Shown piece by piece: positions 1-10,692 of a stretch of DNA of 64,000 bases. The translations under genes were made by a program, and so were the position numbers. Within the stretch, counting starts at the first letter, position 1. Every line of letters begins with the position of its first letter. The notes under the pieces were generated by a model. The model saw only the letters and a list, made by a program, of their open reading frames with translations, searched no databases and was not told the origin of the DNA. Source of the DNA: Dromaius novaehollandiae (lineage: Eukaryota > Chordata > Aves > Casuariiformes > Dromaiidae); assembly GCF_036370855.1 (NCBI RefSeq), contig NC_088099.1, positions 150,989,517 through 151,053,516 on the forward strand, read 5' to 3'.

Positions 1-1323
1 TCTCCTCCCAACTCATTTAACTACTTAACTCTCTCAGGCAACCAACATGATTCCAAAAGTCAGATTATAGTACCTGGAAGAGGCTGCCACACAGAAACAG
101 CTGTGTACAAGAAGAAAATATTTAATAGAGTGGTGTTGTATTTTCTAGAATTATATTAATTCCAAAGCAGAATTCAACTGACTTGTCATATGAAATTATT
201 TGTTTTATGTAAAACCAAACAGCAGCCTTGAACCATTTACTGCTAGAGCAAATCTTATTATGAGAATGGAGTATCTACATTTTATTACCTTTCTCACCAT
301 AAAATGTTAACGAAATAACCGGTTATGAATGAAGAATCACTATTTAGATTAGCTAACAACTGGATACAATTATGGGTATTTTTTTCCCTCCTGGAAAGAT
401 TAACATTTAAAAAGCTATGCTTAATGAGTCAGAAGGACAGAGTCAATCAGTCACCATGAAAACAAACAAATCCTAGCTTCTGGTGAGAAAGTGTAAGGAC
501 ATCTTTAATATTCAACAGGACACAAATTGTAATTGTCAGAGATATAACCTTACTCCAAATTATACTTTCAAAGCTACAAAAGCATTATGATAGTGCAAAA
601 ACACCACAAATAACAGTCTACTATTCTTTAATGACCAAGCCCTGCTACTGGATGCGTCAGAAGCATGGTGTCCAGACAGCTATAACCTTTTCCTTACAGA
701 ATACAGAATAGCTTTGTAGTAGAAACTAGTGCATCTACGAATGAAAATGCCTCAAAAGAAATGGAAAATGTGATTTAAAAACATCAGAATAAAACTAGCA
801 AAATGTCATGTTTTTCTACTTGGTCTACTTTACTTGCACACTATTTCAAATCGGGCCAGGGCCAGTAGCATCTTTTTGGCTTCAGTGAGTGATGCCCAAA
901 TTCAGCTACTAGTCTATATGTGCATTCATCAATAATTCTAAAGTCTGCAGCTTCTTTCTCCCCTTATACCTACAGTGACTTGATTTTCAAATTAGCACAC
1001 AGACACACATCAAATAATGCAGGGGAGAAACATCTGGCAACTGGAAGTGTCTATTAATTTTCTTCAGCTTGTTGCCATACACCCATCATCCCCAGAATGA
1101 AGTAAGATCTGATGCAATGCTATTAATGAAAAAATGTCAGAAACCCTCACTTAAAATCCCTTCATCCTTCCTGATGAACTCCATGTGTTGATTTCCCTAT
1201 CTTTCTGGCAATAGCTTCCTCAGTTTCTGCATCTGGATACTTTCTGCCATTTTTTCTGCCTCATCTATCTCTACCTTTTTAATTTCAGTAATTTTTTTTT
1301 TTTTTGAAGACAACTATTCTTAC
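1..1323. other. Left edge: NUDCD1 intron 2 (partial)
   Basis: AT-rich sequence downstream of NUDCD1 exon 2 on the minus strand. No further NUDCD1 exon was recognised. A short open stretch on the minus strand between about 1300 and 1140 (reading IDEAEKMAESIQ) looks coding-like but ends at a stop and has no splice context; I do not call it. Confidence 0.7.
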
Positions 1324-1478
1324 CAGAGTCACTGACACATTCATAACCCTTCCAAATTGGTCAATATAGTAGACATTATCCTGGTACCAGGAATCCAGGT
1401 GAAGATAATTATACATGCCAAAAGCACGCACGTGGTCGAGGGTGTACTGATCATCTCGAAGTTTGACTTCTGCAACAG
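1324..1478 (-). CDS. NUDCD1: NUDCD1 coding exon 2
   Basis: 155 bp. The acceptor is a polypyrimidine tract ending CCCCAG just above 1478; the donor is CTG|GTAAGA at 1323/1322. It opens with two bases that complete Ala40 and then gives 51 codons ending in phase 0. The reading is unbroken and matches the conserved stretch rich in Tyr and Asp ([27 protein letters not shown]). Confidence 0.95.
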
Positions 1479-4400
1479 CTGGGGAAAAAAAGAAAAAAAA
1501 AAAGAGAGAGAGACTATTTTAACAGCTAGGAAATATATTTAAAAATAATTCTTCCATCCTTAGCCCATAACCTTGATTTATTTGAAGAAAGATACACTAG
1601 ATACAAACAGTTAAAAATGTCAGTATAAACTTGGAAAACAGTTCACACACGTTCAAGGCCACTGCAATCATTCAGTGTGATCATGTACCAACCATTACCA
1701 TTTATAATGGCCTACACCGTCTCCTCCCAACATGTGTTGAGGTTTCTCCAATTTGCCAATAACCTTCACAAGGCAAAAAACACATAAGCAGCTATGATGC
1801 AAAATTCATTTTGAAATCCACAGAAGAGAACAAAGATTCCCAAAAGGTACATGATATTACAGTAAGGGGAAAAAATTCTGCTCTATGATAACTTGCACAA
1901 AGCAACATCCTAAAGAAATACCCCCTCTAACTATATGGATTTCAGTCTTCAATTCTGAACCAAGCAATCAACACTTGCAATGCAAAAGATTAAAACAGTA
2001 CAAAGCAGAACTAGTACAGGGTCATTACTGAAGAAGTATGTCCTCGGCGCTCCCACTGAGGTTGAAGAAATCTTGAGAAACAACCAAGATACCCTCAAAA
2101 AATTTGGCCTATGCTTTCTCTAACTATAAGAGGCTGTAAAGAAAGGCTGTTCACTAATAATGGTACCTTTTTCAGTAAGGGAAGAGTGCTACTTAAAATC
2201 ATCCACTTGAGCTTTTTCCAACTAGAAAACCTCTCTTCAGTTGGCAGTAATCACAACTAATGTTATCCTTGTAACACCATGTTTTCCTTTAAAAGGTGGT
2301 TTTGAAAGGTACCTTCCCTGAAGGGAACTATTAGCTGAAGCTCTTTCCTCCTCTTCTTCATCTATATGGAGATCTAGCAGCTGTAGTCTCAACATCTCAT
2401 ATCTTTCCATTCTTTTTTGCTCAGAAACAGAGCAAAGCTATTTCCAGTATTTCCCTCTGCTCCACCTACTCCTATAATAGCAATCATTCACAGCTCTATC
2501 CAGCAGTCCTCATCTTAAGATTTCTTGCACTCTTCTTCAGAATCTCCTTAAAACCTGCTTAAGAATCGGTAGTTTATTCTACTCTCAGTAGAATATTGAT
2601 GATTATAAACCATAATTCATTTTCCAATGCAATCCGTGCCACTGGATGGCTATCACAATACCAGCAATCGGATAATCACCAGCTGCCTCAAAACTGACCC
2701 CATTGAAGATACTTGCTATTAACATAAGAGTGGCTACAGGAAACTAAGCAAGATAATACTGCCTAGTGAATAAAAAATCCAGTCATATTATAGCGTCGTT
2801 TTACAAAGGTTTTGTAGAAGCAATTAGCCTCCTAATCACTGTTGATATTTGCAAACCAACAGCACTAATTCCACTCAGCTCAAATCATTATTCATATTCA
2901 CCACATAAGAGATTTCAGCTTCTCTGCAATTAATAAATCACTGTTCCCCAAGCCATGGCCCTTCAGAAAAAAGCTAGAATATCAAAAAAGGAGGTATAAG
3001 AAGAAAATATACCTATCATAATTGGAAAGATGTTACCCATGCCAATTTTTACTTTAACTTAATTAGAATATTTCACAGTAAGTTACACTGCAGAAGAAAT
3101 AAAAATTACATGTGTTCTAAAGCTGTTTGGAGAATGAAGAGAATATGAATATCAGAGAGAATCTTCCCAACACGACAAGACCAGAGAACATATGAATATA
3201 CTGTAAACAATTAAAGAAAAAAACAAAACACAAATATAATCCAAGATAATTCTTTTCAGTGAAACCAAGTACATTTCATCTGTGTCCTGTACAGCTACAT
3301 TAACTGATCTTTCTAAATGAGAATTCACATGCTGAAGCATGTAAAGCATTTTCAGCACAAAAAGTCTAAAACTGTCTTATTTTAGTTTCCTCTCCCACCC
3401 CCTCAGCCATGTTGCTGCTGGCAGATGTTTAACTAAAATACATACAAATATCAAAAACAGTCCAAACTAGAGGCTTCCTAAAGCAAAATGTATAACATTT
3501 CAAGAAAATTCTGGGAACAATATACTATTGATTAGCTGATTATAGGGTGATAAACTTTACAAAAGCTGGAAGAACATGAATAAATTTTGTCTTGCCTTTT
3601 TCAGCTTGCAGTCCTGACAAGCCCTGAATAATAAAGGGACAGGCATAGAAAATCCAAATCCCTGAAAATGCCTTACGCAGTTCTTTACAAAGAAACTATA
3701 CAATTTGTAAGTGATTTTAACCAGGAATCAAGCAAATGTCTACTGTACTCTCATGTAACTTTTTAAATTGTTATCAATCGATTGCAGGCATTTTACATTA
3801 GAATACATCCTGTAGGTTACGCTAAGAAGAAATCATTGGAGAAACTATTCAATCCTTGATTAACTGAAACATATTCTATGGTCAAACAAAATCTGCGTAC
3901 AAATGTCATCTGCTATCACATAAAAAGTGCTAAGATAGTTTATAGGAGATTCTATGCTAGGAGTAATTTCATCCCTTTCTTTCTATAGTCTACAATGTTC
4001 AAGTTTTCTTCATGGCCCTTGGAAAGATAAGGAGAAAACCAACTGAGCTGAGTGCAAAAAGGAAGGAAAAGAAGAGAGAATCAACTAAGAATTTAAAAAA
4101 GCAAATCTGGAGAAAGATAAGTTAATATTAAAGGAATGCAAGAAATAAAAGGAAATATAAAAAGAAAGGAAGAGGAAAGTATACACACACACACACTTAT
4201 CCTTTTTTTTTTTTTTTTTTTTAAAGGAGCAACTGGATCTAGGACAGATTAATTTACTATCTCCAATTCACTGGGTTCAAATAGCAAGCAGCAATTTATA
4301 ATAGCTATTCAGAAGAACAAAATGCTCTCTCTTTCAAGTTTCTGATAAACAAACCTGCATTATCCAAACCCAGGAACACTGATTCGTGTTCTGCCACACC

Positions 4401-7400
4401 AGGAAAGACAACAAATACGAGAATGTATAATTTAACTCTCAGCTTTAAATGTTATTTCCCAGCAACCCCAATAAGGTGTGACTGATATAAATATATATAT
4501 ATAAATAAAAATAAAATATAAGAAGTTTATGCCACTTTGCTAGAATTATATCTGTGAAAAAATAATTTAACTCAAAACATTCCGAAGATACTGAAAACAA
4601 AATTTCCACTAGCTCCAACTTTATTTAAACCCAAAAATCATTAAATACAAAAAAAATACATGACTAGCAACAGAAGCAGTAAGATTTCTCTAGACTAACT
4701 GGATTTTTTTTCTAATTATTACTCTGTAGCGCAAAAAAAAACCCTCTTCTGAATAAACAGCACTAACAAGGGACTTATTCCATAAATGAATACTGAAGTC
4801 TCTCATCTGTCATCAAATATTGTAAAACAGAACAGCAAAAAGAAAGGAAAAAAAAAAGGTGCATGGGTAGTGGAAGCCATAGTTTTTTAAGGTATTGAAT
4901 TCAGCAAAATGACTTTAAAATACTGGAAAATACGTAAAATAATTATACTGACACGTTATTTTGGGACATCAAATGTTATATGCTTGTATGTTATCCTTTG
5001 TCTTGCAGTGCCACCCAGTGGAAGTGATTTAGTATTTCATATACCCTTATCTACTACCGGAAGAGATTATATTAATTTATTTCGTTGTGTCAGTGGTCAG
5101 CATGCAGAGATTCTTTCGATCTGGCACAAATTATTTTTCTTATAATATTAAGAAATATGTTTTTACTGTTAACAGTGGCAGCACCTTATTGTTGCTGTTG
5201 AGTAAAAATACAAGGCTTATTCAATCTGCTTCAGTAGAGATGTCAATAAACAGTTTATTTTTGTTTTTAGCCTAACATATATAGCTTACTGAAAACAAGC
5301 ATCAGCTAGCAAATACCATGGAATGAAGTATGTTTGCTGGTCAAATTGCCTACATGCAGATGTGAAATGTAAACAGGATCTATCACACACACTAAACTAA
5401 ACACAAACTAAGCAACTTCCAAAAACTAGCAAGTCATTTGTTAGACAGTATTAGTACAGTAAGACCTTGATTTACAAGCTAGAGCCAGCTGCAAGAACCA
5501 TTTTCATTGACAAGAGCTACAAGGCAAAAGTCACTTCTATATTATTTTATTTATCAAGAAATTAAAGTACAACATAAGAACACATATACATGTACCTGAG
5601 ATCTAAATCTAGATTTACAACCTATGGCTGTAAACGTCCAAAACAAAAAAGCCACGGCTCACATTTGCCTAGGGTTTCACAACCATTATTTTAAGAAGGC
5701 TACTACAACAGGAAATTTTTATAAAAGTCTGAAACAGATCAGTGTTTTCAGATCCATAAGACACAAACGTATTTTTTTTTTTTTTTGCTCTGGCATTACT
5801 AATGGGCCACATTTTTCACTTAAGTACTGAATTACTAGAGGAATTAAAAACATCTCATGTTCTAATCAGAACAGATTGAAAGTATGGCTATCATTTATTA
5901 ACATCATTTTTCAAGTAAAGCACACAAAAAAAAAGTATATGATCAAAGCAACATATTCCCCGCATGCCTGTGGCAAATCATGTGCGAGTTAACATTTGGT
6001 ACACTTTTCAGACGTTATTAGTTCTAAAAGCTATGGCCTGCATTATGGTACATAGACAATGGTTCTGCCAAAGAGACAAGGTGAAGAGGGAAGGGGAGTG
6101 GAAATCCCACATTCAAATAAATTCTAAACATCTGGAGAAAAAAGAAATCAGATTTCATCTGATAAGTGGAAGCTTAGATCAGGGTTTTCGTAATACATTC
6201 CTTTAGAAATATCATCCATCTTCAACATGCTCCTTGTTGGAGACAAGGATCTGCCTTACAATTGCAGCTTTGGGCTGTGCTGAGATCGGGTGGGGCAGAA
6301 GAGATGATAGCAAGTAAGGCTCCCTCACCTCCTTCCACAGGTTGAGAGATTTTTGAGAAAGGAATCCCCTCAAAATTTGAATGCAAAGGAAGCATTTGAA
6401 TAACAGTTAGGGAAATAAACTAAGAAAAATAAGGAGAAAAGTGAAAAAAAATCTAAGATGAAGAGTTCAGAATTAAAGGCATAATAGTGCAGAGTCATTA
6501 CTACTTAAAAAAAAAAAAATACCAGTATGAGAGATGAGAAAAAAAGATGACTGAAAGGTTAGATGGTCTAGGGCAGAACAGGTAGCAAATAAGGAAGATA
6601 TTAAAGAAGAACATCTTAATCAGAGGAGCTAAAACGGGCCATATAATACAAGGATTCACCACTCTTCTCCATCACTGCCACATATCTAAGAAAACCACTA
6701 GAAATGTCCCGCCTCTACTGCTGATCCAAAAAAGAGGCTTTCATTTTCTTTCTGCTTCTGACCACATCAAATTTATGGCAACCACTGTTCAAACAGTTAA
6801 AGGCAGAGCTGGACGTTAAGTTTTATATGATGGCGAGAAATGAAGGTCACTGTGGTCACAAGAATATGACAATCAATACAAGTTGTCCAACTATATCAAA
6901 TACTGCTGTCCACCTGCTCAAATACTAGAATTTTCTATTTCACATCAATTCTTTTCCTCATTTGATTTTATAGCTAGCAGTGAAACTCAAAAATGGCTAA
7001 AAATAATGTATATAAAGCACTTTGTGGTTCTAAATCACCTTATTTACAAATGAAAATATTGACATACAGAAGATTAATGCTTTATTCTAATACTTAAGAC
7101 ACAAATTCATAGTAACACTGTGCATGTACTATAGCAGAAGTAACTCAGTTCCAGTTAAGAGCAAGTACCCCTCTGTATTTATTGTCAAGTATTCTGGATG
7201 TTGTAAAAACTACATGTTTATCTCACTGCCTTGAAATTTGGGATGCCACACAGACAGAACTCCAAATCCCAGGTCATTCGAGACAAATGCCCCCAAAGCA
7301 GTTTCCTGGAAAAACAAACAAACAAACCAACCCACAAAATTCAACAACTGCTTAACGTTAATCTTCCAGATTCTATTACCACATCTTTCTGCATATGTGT

Positions 7401-9879
7401 GAATAAAATCATAGATTAGTCATGCTGATGGTGTTCCTTATCCTTTGACTTTCTCTTCAGCTATTACATTTTATTCACTACCACTATAAGGAAATAAAAT
7501 CAAGTTCTATGCTCAAAGAGCAATGTTAATTTAATAATCCCCAAATACTAAATTCTTGTGTGTGTGTTTCTGAAACTTTAAATCTGGTCACAGATGTGCT
7601 GGAAACTAGAAGTCCTTGTCCTTCTCATACAGTATTAATTTCTTCTCCTTCACAGTGATTTGAAAAAGCCATCACCTACAGGCCATGGTCTCTATGGTTC
7701 AACCCATATTTCTGACCACAATATAAGCCAAGATATAGAAGGATGCCTTAAATCTAACTCAAATGTAAACCACCGTCTCCAGGAAATGCAAAGTTCTGGT
7801 ACAGGCTACCTCTGCACTGTGAGGAAGCTGTCTGGAAGTAAACAGAAGAAAACCAAAATGGATAGTGAGCTGGTTGTATGGCCTAAGGACAGGCTGAAAT
7901 AAGGATAGATAAAACACCTAGAGGAACCAGATACAGGTTTGGTTCACAGTTTGGGTTACAAATAAAAAAGAAGTGGGGTTAGACTATCCAGTGGCCTGAT
8001 ATCCAGATACACACGTGCACAGAGCAGACTAAATGATTTGATACTAACGATATAGCAGGATAGGCAAATAAGTTGGACTGAAAATGAGTCAGGATGTTGC
8101 AGGGAGTGGAGAGGGAAAGGAAGAGAAGTGCACACACTGATCTTCTCTCACATAAGTTACTGTAACTATTAGATAAAATACCTGCCAAGAACCATCTAGA
8201 TTCACCTGTCCATTAGCAATGCCATCATTTAAGTATTTTAATGGAAATGTGCTATTCTTATCTAGTTAGAATAGGTATGCAGTACACCATCCAAGAACCA
8301 CATAGCTCATTTGACCTTTACACAGGCAGAACATCAAATACAAACAACAAACAGGCAGAAAGACAAAACTACATGATAGTTAAAGAGGGCAACTTAAATC
8401 CTGCAGAAAACATTTTAACCGTTTAAAAAAAAGAATACATTTTAGTAAGATAGCCCAAAATATCTTAAATATTAATTTAGCAAAACTCATGTCTCAAAAC
8501 TAAGAGGCAAAACTAAGAAACTACACCTATCCTATGCTAATTGTTGCTATCTTTGCCACAGCTGTAGTATGCCCCTAACACAAACACATTTTTTTGAATT
8601 AACTTTTAAAAGGCAACACAGTTCAATAGTCTACACCAGCCTAACAGTAAAAATGCCAAACTACACAATCAAAAAATGTCATTCTTGCTAAATGTTGCAG
8701 CCCTATAATTGGCACATACATAATATCACCTAACAAATACACTCATTCACTCCTCATTCAAACACAGTTCACATCCAGCTTCCATCTTACTGCTGACAGT
8801 TCACCAGAGCAAACATACTTTTCTGTTTCACTATTAACATGATGTACTCAATGCTAACATTAAAAATGCCTAAAAGGTAATTCAGAAGAAAGGCATATCA
8901 CTCAGTAAATATATAGATCAGGCAAAGGTCAGCCCACCAAAGTTGTGCTATATTACAGTCACAGCTTTAAAAACAAAGGAAATAAAATTATTCACCTTAG
9001 AACGCACCTGAATTCAACAAGTCAACAGAGCCAAAATGCTGAGAGATTTCAGGGGGAACAACTAAGGCTGTAAGCACACCTACCCAAACACTACTTCATG
9101 TTCATGTTCTTCTCAATGAACCGAGAGCCCAGCGACTTGACCTGCTCAGGGACCAGTACCTGGAACGCTGCTAACAGCTAGCTGGAAAAGCAGAGCACGG
9201 AACGAGTAGCCAGAAGTGTCACCTCTGAACCAAGAGTGCAATAAAGAAGAAAAGTGGCTGGTCTACTAAAGTTTATACGAGAGATCAGTTTCATACATAT
9301 TTCTCTAACTCATGCCTACTCACTTCAAGCCTATTTCTAAGACCACCTTTTCAAAGGAGATCAGCTGGCCACGGGGCCTCACCACCTGCACACAAGCCAA
9401 TACCGGATTCCTCCCACAGGTTTCCTGATCCATTCAGACACTAAATCCAAGCCGAGCAGGACAGGCAGCTGGAAGTCAGGGGTCTGATACGTGGCAGAGA
9501 CCTTGGTCCACCAGGAAGCCAGCCGGCGAGGCTGGGGGACCACGGAAAACAGTGCAGCCAGCCCTAACAAGGAAACCACCGTAACAAGCAGCACCTACGG
9601 GCGCCCCAGGCCGCCCACGGGGCAAGGCGCGCGGCCTCCCCCGCAGCGGGGCTGGGCCGAGCCGCACCGCCCCCCCCAGGGTACGCAGGGCCGCGGGCCG
9701 AGGCTCACCACGGCCTCCCGCCGCCGGCCCAGCCCGCGGCCTCCTCCGCGCCGCGCCTCACCCGCGTCGAGCCCCAGCTGGTAGCAGGCCAGCGGCTCCA
9801 GGGACAGCTTGTAGCCCTCGAACTTGGGGTCCAGGAGGAGGCGCTTCGCCCTCAGGGAGCAGTGCGCGGCGCCCTCCAT
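1324..9879 (-). CDS. NUDCD1: NUDCD1 (NudC domain-containing 1), 5' part of coding sequence, two exons
   Basis: Coding exons are complement(9762..9879) and complement(1324..1478). Together they give the first 91 residues of a protein that is about 583 aa in human, so the gene continues past the left edge. Exon 1 reads [20 protein letters not shown] and on to CYQLGLDA. Exon 2 contains [20 protein letters not shown] and ends [11 protein letters not shown]. Both agree closely with the known NUDCD1 N-terminus, and the split Ala codon (G|CT) joins them in frame. NUDCD1 (CML66) carries a CS/p23-like domain further downstream, not in this window, and is regarded as an HSP90-linked NudC-family protein; its precise role is poorly defined. 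It is transcribed away from ENY2 out of a shared CpG island. Identification is by recognition of the protein sequence; the splice sites are canonical GT-AG. Confidence 0.96.
1479..9761. other. NUDCD1 intron 1 (8.3 kb)
   Basis: AT-rich intron on the minus strand, bounded by the exon 1 donor and the exon 2 acceptor. It contains a T20 run at 4203-4222 next to a short CA run (about 4184-4195) and several short homopolymers. Small open frames (up to about 80 codons) have no recognisable homology or coding character. No RNA gene or well-preserved transposon was seen. Confidence 0.75.
4203..4222. repeat. Poly(T) tract
   Basis: Twenty T in a row immediately after a short (CA)n run. No retroposon body could be recognised on either side. 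Confidence 0.8.
9762..9879 (-). CDS. NUDCD1: NUDCD1 coding exon 1
   Basis: 118 bp of coding sequence from the ATG (complement of 9877-9879) to a G|GTGAGG donor at 9761/9760. It encodes 39 codons plus one base. The start matches the known NUDCD1 N-terminus. The long open frame through the CpG island upstream of this ATG has no homology and is only a GC-rich open frame. Confidence 0.95.
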
Positions 9880-10040
9880 CCCCGGCGCGGCAGCGGCGCC
9901 ACGAAAGCGCACACAGGCGGCAGCACCTCCCCTCCCCGCCACGCGCCCTGTAGCGCGGAGAGCGGCCGCGCGGAGAGCGGCCGCAGGGCACCACGGGGAG
10001 GGTAGTTCCGGACGCCGAAAGGCCTGCCGGACGCCGCGGG

Positions 10041-10060
10041 GCATGCTGGGAGTTGTAGTT
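10041..10060 (-). promoter_or_regulatory. ZNF143/STAF (THAP11/HCF-1) motif, copy 1
   Basis: On the minus strand it reads AACTACAACTCCCAGCATGC, matching the well-known ACTACAATTCCCAGCATGC promoter motif of ZNF143/THAP11. It lies between the NUDCD1 and ENY2 starts. Confidence 0.8.
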
Positions 10061-10097
10061 CGGGGCCAAGCACTGTCGCTAGCGCTGCGGAGAGGGG

Positions 10098-10103
10098 CAC
10101 GTG
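10098..10103. promoter_or_regulatory. E-box CACGTG
   Basis: Palindromic CACGTG (USF/MYC-type) between the two ZNF143-type motifs. Function is inferred from position only. Confidence 0.45.
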
Positions 10104-10156
10104 GGCAGAGAGGTTCGCACTCAGCCGCAGGCGCCCTCTGGGGGCGGGGGCGCGCA

Positions 10157-10176
10157 GCATGCTGGGAGTTGTAGTT
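10157..10176 (-). promoter_or_regulatory. ZNF143/STAF (THAP11/HCF-1) motif, copy 2
   Basis: A perfect 20-base copy of the 10041-10060 motif in the same orientation, 116 bp further on. A weaker reverse copy lies near 9990-10008, and a forward look-alike (ACTCCATTTCCC) starts at about 10207. Confidence 0.8.
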
Positions 10177-10275
10177 GCCGAGCTGGCCGCCGGGGTCTGG
10201 GCCTCGGACTCCATTTCCCGGCGCCGCCGGCGCGCTGAGGAGGTGGAGCGTGGTGGGCTGCGCTGGGCTGCGTGT

Positions 10276-10290
10276 GGGGGGGGGGGGGGG
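10276..10290. repeat. G15 run
   Basis: Fifteen consecutive G on the plus strand within the CpG island, in the likely 5' untranslated region of ENY2. It could form a G-quadruplex and is also a common site of sequencing error. Confidence 0.75.
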
Positions 10291-10410
10291 TGGCGCCGTC
10301 TTCCGCGGGTGGTGGGCGGGAGGCAGTGCTGGGAGGTGAGACTCGCCGTCCCGGGGGGCAGCCGCCGCTGCCCGCGCTGGGGGGCGGCGGGGAGGAGAGG
10401 GGGCTGCGGC

Positions 10411-10442
10411 GGGCCCGGGCCCGGGCCCGGGCCTGGGCCTGG
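10411..10442. repeat. GGGCCC-type hexamer tandem repeat
   Basis: About five copies of a GGGCCC/GGGCCT unit, within the CpG island and upstream of the ENY2 coding exon. Confidence 0.75.
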
Positions 10443-10624
10443 CAGGGAGGGGCGGTGTCGCCGGCAGCCCGGGGCGGGGGAGGCGTTTCCGCGGCCCCGG
10501 TTCTCGGCTCGGCCCTGCCCCGGCCAAGGGCCGCTTGGCTTCAGGCGGTGAAGCCCGGGCTTTACTGATATTGTTGAAACTTGCTCTTGCTTTGTGTAGA
10601 TCTGTGAAAACCTAGACTCGCAAA

Positions 10625-10692
10625 ATGAATAAAGATGCCCAGATGAGAGCAACCATTAACCAAAAGCTGATAGAAACAGGAGAGCGAGAACG
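10625..10692 (+). CDS. ENY2: ENY2 coding exon 1
   Basis: The exon probably begins at 10600 after a good polypyrimidine-TAG acceptor. The coding part runs from the ATG to CG|GTGAGT: 22 codons plus two bases of Arg23. Confidence 0.96.

Larger units (their letters stand above)
9590..10560. promoter_or_regulatory. CpG island; divergent promoter NUDCD1 (-) / ENY2 (+)
   Basis: Very GC- and CpG-rich block between AT-rich flanks. NUDCD1 begins inside it on the minus strand (ATG at 9879) and the ENY2 coding start lies just outside on the plus strand (10625), so the two genes share a head-to-head promoter. No TATA box was seen. Visible sites are two identical ZNF143/THAP11-type motifs (10041-10060, 10157-10176), two weaker look-alikes, and a CACGTG E-box at 10098-10103. 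A plausible donor for a non-coding ENY2 first exon is GGGAG|GTGAGA after 10335. The transcription starts are inferred, not seen. Confidence 0.88.

Noticed and set aside
1140-1300. Coding-like minus-strand stretch (IDEAEKMAESIQ, then QKLRKLLPER and a stop)
   Set aside because: Only about 30 open codons, no splice sites, not part of NUDCD1 as known; could be a decayed retrocopy but there is not enough to call one.
7660-7902. 80-codon plus-strand open frame in NUDCD1 intron 1
   Set aside because: No homology recognised and no conserved motif; length is within chance for an 8-kb intron.
9595-10527. 310-codon minus-strand open frame across the CpG island
   Set aside because: Only the part from the NUDCD1 ATG to the donor (9879-9762) has homology. 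The rest is Pro/Arg/Ala-rich translation expected of GC-rich non-coding DNA.
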